A DNA stretch of 64,000 nucleotides, taken from the NCBI RefSeq assembly GCF_963576545.1, contig NC_083646.1, positions 13,006,238 to 13,070,237 of the forward strand, written 5' to 3'. Below are positions 57,593 to 64,000 of this stretch, in pieces. How positions within the stretch are numbered: position 1 is the first letter of the stretch; the number at the start of each line of letters is the position of its first letter. Made by a program: the position numbers and the translations under genes. Origin of the DNA: Limanda limanda. Taxonomy: Eukaryota; Chordata; Actinopteri; Pleuronectiformes; Pleuronectidae. The notes under the pieces are model-generated. The model saw nothing but the letters and a program-made list of their open reading frames with translations, was not told the DNA's origin and made no database searches.

Positions 57593-59200
57593 AGAAGAAC
57601 ATTTACTTGTAATGAAGTCCAAAACAGCAGCAACTTTGGTTATACACATAAAATTAATTTAGGCATTCCAACAAAAAAACTTAGCTTCTTACAAATGCTT
57701 CTTTACAAACCCTCTTGCCATAAATGTCACATGTACCTAATGAAGTGGCCACTGAGTGTGTGAAATATTCTCCCTCTATTGCTTTTAAATCCTCAAGCTT
57801 TTTGCAAAAATACAGAAGCATATTGATGTTTGTTTATTGGCAATATGCAACTGCTGTTAGACTCAATGAGGAGGAACAGCTGTGCTGCTAAAATGCTGTA
57901 AAACTTCCCTCCCAGGCTCTGTGGTATTTATACCGATGACAAGTGGGTATTTCCTTGTTTTATAGACAGTGTATTTTTACTTTAATTATCAATGTGTCTT
58001 ATTCAACAGAGTTGGTTTGGGTTCAGTTGACACACAAGTTTTGCTGTGTGAAAATATAGATAATATATAAATGTTACATGTTTTATATTTGATTTAAAAC
58101 ATGTTCATTATTTAAAGCTTTATCTGAAATAATCTGTTATCCAAGCACAGCACAACTCCATTCATAACGAGCATGGTGACGCCCGCTTCAACAAATGACT
58201 TGATAGAGGAGGTCAAACCTATAATATATTTTAATACTATAATATACTATATAACAGAAGTTGGGTGGAAGGGGAGTGACATGAAGGAGAAGGGACACAA
58301 TGAGAAAGGAGGGAAGAGGAGGAGAGACAGAAGATAACTGCTCTGCTCATTAATTTTCCCTTTTTCATATTCTGTACCTGCGAAACATTTCCCACAGCTG
58401 ATCACAGACAAATCCGAGGTCATCTTTATTAACAATGACATCACTACCTCCTGGCCCTCTGACACCCTTCTGCAGGACACTCAATGTGACAGTGTAGCCT
58501 GAATGATCTGGTTGAGTTTCAGAGATTTCCTCTCTCTAACTCACGGATATGAGATTTACAATATTGACAATTCTTTGTCATAATGTGTGAATAAAATTTG
58601 GTCTCACTAAATCTCATCATAATTCTCTTTTCTTTCACTGATCTTTTCATTCTTTCCAGGCTTCACTCTGGAAAACTAACATCTGATCCACATGCAGATA
58701 AGTCTCATAAATTTAAGCTGTCCAGGTTTTTTCCAATCTGAGAAACTAATTATGAAAATTATCATAAAAGATGTTTAAAATCTCACTTGTTACACCAGGT
58801 TTCACTGAGTATAGAGACATCATTTTGTAAGGTTTTCTCATTTGAATCCTGATCTACTCCTCTCTTCATAGCATGTTATATCAACAAGTGGTGGCTCTTG
58901 ATTAAGAAAAAATTCTGATAACGCTGAGGAAGACAGAGGAGCCGTGAGAGACCGGGGAGGCGAAAGGTAAAGAGCAGGAAGGGACAGAGGACAGGTGAAG
59001 AGATGCGTTTCTGTGAGACTATCAAAGCTGAACAAAATGAAAGTCAGCATGAGGTTAAGTAAAGAGGTCAATGTCACACGAGTGGACACTTAACTACATA
59101 TTTCCAACAATTACACCTGTTAACCGTTGGAAAGTAACCTTTGCTGTTTTAATTTCATTTTGCAACCTCAGCTCTCGCTCATCCCCTTATTATGCGTCGT

Positions 59201-59201
<1 letters not shown>
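57593..59201. other. Gene-free stretch
   Basis: AT-rich, with a GA-rich patch (58260-58335) and complex sequence at 58340-58510. No gene. Confidence 0.45.

Positions 59202-59297
<96 letters not shown>
59202..59297 (+). repeat. (CA)n microsatellite, 96 bp
   Basis: Uninterrupted CA array followed by a short imperfect extension to about 59322. Confidence 0.97.
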
Positions 59298-59299
<2 letters not shown>

Positions 59300-59519
59300 A
59301 CACCCATTCACACACACACAGTGTTAATTTGACTTGCCAGGGAGGAAAAAGTGTGATGCGCTTGAGTAGTTCCCTGGACATGAATCTAAAGACAGTTGGG
59401 AGCGTGCAGAGCAATCAAGTGATAAAGCTTATTATCTGAGAGGAGCTATATTCTAAGACTTATTATCTACCAGGAGTTAAATGACTTTCAGGTCCTCAAA
59501 GGCCTGATGGCCTGGTTTG

Positions 59520-59735
59520 ACTTGGCAGGGGAGGGAGAGAGGGAAGAGGTAGCTGGAGGGAAAACTGGGGGTGGGTGAGAGCACGCAGAGGACGGAGGGA
59601 TGGAGGGAAGAATTGAGCAGGTGGTTGGAGATGGAGGGGAGATGAGAGGAGAGAACACCACTTGTGCAGATAGGTGGAGGGTGGGGTAGAGCTCTGAGAG
59701 AGAACGGGAGGGAGGGAGGGAGTTGAAGGTGATTC
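59520..59735. repeat. GA/GGA-rich low-complexity block
   Basis: Purine-rich plus strand. Reverse-strand frames are Ser/Pro/Leu-rich artefacts. Confidence 0.8.
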
Positions 59736-62700
59736 ATAGGCGTGGGCAGTCACTTTTCAGACTTCTTGCAACTGCTGTGAAACCAGTTTTCAGGTGCGGG
59801 TCGGGAGATATACTGTACTTCATAAAACTGCAGAGTGCTGCATTGTGTCTTTGTTGAGGCAGTTCAGATAGTTTACTACTATAGCTACTGTAGATGCTTT
59901 ATTGCCTTGGATACCTCAAGTGTTGGCATAGCAACAATAGATTTGGACTGTCAGTGCTTACTGGGGGCCAACGGCAAGATTGGACTGCAACTTCACTGGA
60001 GGATTGACTGTGCTCGGTGTAATGTGATGTAACAGGTGATCACACACACATCATCTTATACACTGAATATGAATGGTAAGACTTAGCTGGGAGATGGTGA
60101 AATAAAAGGAAAAAGGGAAAGAACAGAGACAAGATTAAATTTAGCTTTTGCACCTGCACAGAAAATTGTCAAATGGTCCAATGCCCTGTAGCCACTGATA
60201 TAGTTTCTGCTGTGATGTACTGTTCACTGCAGAAGTTGTTGCTTTGAGGTGTTTTCCAGCTGAAACGGTGCCTGAACAGGTCACCTCTGTTTCAAAGTCA
60301 CTGCAAGATAAAGGTTAGTTGGTCAGTTTCCCATTATGTCACAGATACAACACGGCCCTCTGCCAGCACACAGGAACACCATCAGGTCCTTCTGAGTATG
60401 ATAGTTCAGTGTTTGATATACTTTGTTTCATTTCCATCTTGTTGTATCGGTTGTATTTCATTGTGTATCTGCAGTATTCAACACTTGGAGAGGAAACCCT
60501 TAAATATACTTCTTCTCAAATCGAGGAGGATTCATGTCTCCACAAATTGCAGTAACGATTCTGTGTTATCCCAATTTTTCTCCGTCCATCAGTGAGCAGC
60601 AGATTTTGTAGTATGTGTATATGAGACTATATTCATACTCTTATGTGTCATATTATCATTTATTGGTCAGTAGCTTGGATTTGTTATCTTGAATTTGTTA
60701 CAAATGGCCTAGAATGGGTTTAAAAAATTTCCATTTATTTGAATAACTATGAGGATCCTGATGCAGAAGTTGAGATGCTTCTTGCTTGTTACATGATAAA
60801 GAACAACTCACCTGTTGGTTGTCTCACTCACATCAACATGTGATCTTTTGTTAGCTGTTAACTGTTGGACGAGTCATTGTTGCTGAATCACTTTCCTGAA
60901 CAACAGAATTTAACGTTTTGGGGCTTAAATACCTGTTTTTTCAAGCCTCTTAACTATAATTACCGTGGATCTTAAAGGGTTAGAGATTTACATTGTGCCT
61001 TGGCTCTTTATTTACTCGGTTTATATACACAAGTATGTGTTCTGCACACCACTCAGGAATTTAATCATTATGGATCAAAATCTGATGATGGTTAAAGGCT
61101 TCTTTAAATAATCACCAGCTCACTGTCAATTAAATTGTAATTTGACTTACAAAAAATACATAAGAAATAAATTCTTGGAGGCTTGGAATTGCATGGGCAC
61201 TGTTAAATGTCCAAATACGGAATGAGCAAACTGCTGTATTTAGCCATCCAGGCAGCCCATTACTGGAAGATAGCTCCCAGCCTAAAGAGTGCTAATGAGC
61301 TCACTGTGCACCAGTGTTAACCCAGTCCCTCTTTACAGATACAATATTGACAAAGCTGATGCTAAGTATGGGCTCTTAAGTCCAGAGTGAGTGCTGTTCT
61401 ATGTAAATGAACTCAGCACTCTTCTAACTCAAAGGTAAACTTACTCTATGAGCATGGATTGTGTTAAAAGCCACTTAAACAGAGGAGGAATTCTATGGAC
61501 AAATGGGTTTAAATTAAATGACATTTGAATGAAGTGGGTGTGTGTTTATCACAACAGAAGACAAGACACAAAAGTGCAACATGCTGCCTTGGCTTGTTAA
61601 GATTATTCTTTATTATGAAGTGCCACAAAATGCTTTGTGCTCGTTGTGCTTACATTGTTTGAATACTGGCTCAAAAAAACCCAGGAGGTCGTCTCTCTGC
61701 AACAGAGATGCAGACCCCCCGAGATAAGGTGTGTCAGATAATCGCTATACAGCAGTAAAAATGTATCAATCCAAAGGATTCTTTACAAACCCTCTTGCAA
61801 TAAATGATTATTTAGGTTATCATCATTCTTTAACTTGGAAATACAAAAAAAGAAGAGAGGTCAAGCTAGTACAAGGTTTTTAATTCTTCTCTACCTGAAT
61901 TCTAGTTAGTTTCATTGTGCTACTTTCTTTAAGGTGGAAATGACTAGAATGGAAGTGCTTAGAGAGATCAGACCTGGAGCTCACCCAGAGACAGACGCAC
62001 AAACTCCTTAACATCGCTCACCAGCAGGACAACAACGACTTCATCCAAATACCCTTGAGATGTTTCGACCGCAGTGCAAATGTGCAAAGAGTTTGAATAC
62101 ACAATGGAACAATCTGTGACGCGTAAACAACAACTGGAGACGTCGCAGCCTGAAATACTCTTAGCGGGATTTTTAACAACTTTGTACCCATCTCACTGTC
62201 ATCAGTCACTACAGTAGCAGCAGTGTTTTTACTGCTTACATTCTCATTCAAACAGAGGAAAGAAACCAGATTTTAGAGTTAGCGGTTAGAGTAATAGCAT
62301 ATTGTTGTTTCTATCTCTCCCAGGGTTCCGATGTCTCCGAGATATGTAAAGAAAAAATGAGGGTAATGCTTTTGTTTACTTTGCATATATGGGCTCTTTG
62401 TCACACTCTGTCATTTTCACATTCAGCTGTATTTGACTAGTATTTTAGTTTGAGCTCCTAATCTAATGTTTTTACCTATTTTGCATGTTTACTCAGCCAT
62501 GTAGATTTATTGCGGCCAGTACTTAAAAATCACAGATAAAAAAGACACAAACTAAAATGTGAGCCCTAACAAGACGGAGCTCTATGACTAATCGTCGGAT
62601 ACAATTCAAGTAAATGCAGCTCGAATCTGGTTCACACATTGGGAAGAAAGATGCGACCTGCAGTTTGCTGACTCACATACTGATCGCTCCAGTCACAACA

Positions 62701-64000
62701 GAAAACTGCCTCCTTCTAATTGACTTGTTATGCAACAAAACATTTATCATAAAATGTCGACTTTTGTCACTCGATAAATTGACCCAGGCTGTAAGTGAGG
62801 AAGCTCATGCACGAGGAAGCAATTATCAGAACGTCTCTGTTATAAACCCGCATGTCATCATTAAACCTGTTTCTTTTCAGTTGTTGAAAGTTTGACTGTA
62901 AATAGATTTCATCGCCCCAAACAGCTCATCAGGAGGCATCGTGTTCTCACGTGTGCGGCCACGTGGGAAAGTGTCTATGCAGAGTAACGACGAGGAAGTA
63001 CAAGATGACGTGTGAACACAAACAAGCGCTTCATTATTTTGTGCAGATGTGTGTGTCCCTCAGTCTGTCTCTCAGGAAGCTCCATGGATCTGAAGAAAAA
63101 GGTTTCTGAGCTGCAGAGAACTGGGTTCAGCAACACTGGTATAGTGGCCAGTTAGTTTGAATGATAAACGTCTATGGGTTCGGGATGATTAGAGTCGGGC
63201 CTGTCTGTAGGAATAATAATTACTCAAAGAGTTTGCCTATGCTCGGCCTGTTAGGGATGGATGGGGCCTACTGCAGAATAATCAGGACTGTAACAGAGAA
63301 GCTGCATTCAGACCATCCAGCCTAAGTGCATGCTTTTCTCTGTGGTTTAAGAATGCAAACTGTTACTGTATGGTCTGGAAGTGCTCTGGAAGGGAAGTTG
63401 AATTATGCATTGACCTCTGTCCAACTTCAACAATGCACCAAACTTTGACTTTGTGCTTTTCTATTGAAAATATTCTCAGATTTGCAAAATGCCATGTCTC
63501 ATACTGGGTCGGTGCACTTTTCATTGCATGCTTCTCCAGTCTGATTGCTAAAAGTTTGTTCCAGTTTAGATTGTATGAAAAGAGATATAAGATTCCTCTT
63601 TACATTATGAGAATGTGAAGACCTGTTGCTGAATAAAACATGAAAGGTGTTTTCAGAACCTCTGAATGTAATTGTTTACATCACAGAAACCTCTCATGAA
63701 TGGTCAAGGATGTTGTGTGGCCTGATCCGACCGTAGACTTCTCCTGCTTGTGATGCCAGAGTTATCCTGGTGCAGGTCTGTCAGGGTGGAAGTTATCCTA
63801 CAATAGGCCTCATACCAAGCAGGCAGCTGATCCCAGCCTCTCTAGCCTACATCCTACATTAGTTCTACTCACTAAGAGGCAGGCAGTGCATAACAAGAGA
63901 GGAAAGACAGGACTTTTTGTTACTCTAACACTACATTGGCATTTTCCCTGATGTCAGTAATATTCGTATTTATCTGTTTATGACTATAGGTGAAGTAAAA
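59736..64000. other. Gene-free stretch
   Basis: No arrays or recognised transposons. Several complex, repeat-free patches (61190-61400, 62600-62890, 63080-63330) could be conserved non-coding DNA. No exon with convincing splice sites was found. Confidence 0.4.

Overview
The window looks like teleost fish nuclear DNA, probably from a spiny-rayed (percomorph) fish. It has very long (CA)n/(GT)n arrays, strand-asymmetric purine/pyrimidine blocks, and interspersed repeats of types I recognise from teleost genomes. It also carries a Ty3/gypsy retroelement of the fish Gmr1 type. There is no bacterial-style gene organisation. The many short reading frames elsewhere lie mostly in simple repeats and are not genes.

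Positions 1-4401 hold the 5' two thirds of an LTR retrotransposon on the minus strand. From right to left there is a 565-bp LTR bounded by TGTTACG/CGTAACA, an 18-nt primer binding site identical to the 3' end of tRNA-Pro, a leader, gag (N-terminal helical segment, coiled coil, SCAN-like capsid, CCHC knuckle), a retropepsin with a D-S-A active site, and then directly an integrase with intact HHCC and D,D-35-E residues and a GPY/F module. The reading frame runs off the left edge before any reverse transcriptase appears. Integrase therefore precedes reverse transcriptase, the Ty1/copia-like domain order that defines Gmr1-type elements. Gag is interrupted by a 4-bp duplication; everything after that stays open to the window edge.

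Positions 4402-64000 contain no gene I can name. They hold degraded non-autonomous DNA transposons (6.4, 8.5, 28.7, 42.8-43.3, 37.4 kb), SINE/LINE pieces (11.8, 19.4, 23.4, 52.4, 54.3, 55.2, 57.3 kb), ten (CA/GT)n arrays of 69-163 bp totalling about 1 kb, and several (CT)n or GA-rich blocks. Two short segments look like possible internal exons (minus strand 23635-23757; plus strand 49917-50015), so part of the window may be intronic. A few stretches of complex, repeat-free sequence could be conserved regulatory DNA, for example 27.84-28.08 kb with three evenly spaced forkhead-type motifs. Repeat-family calls outside the retrotransposon rest on recognition of sequence patterns, not on a database search.
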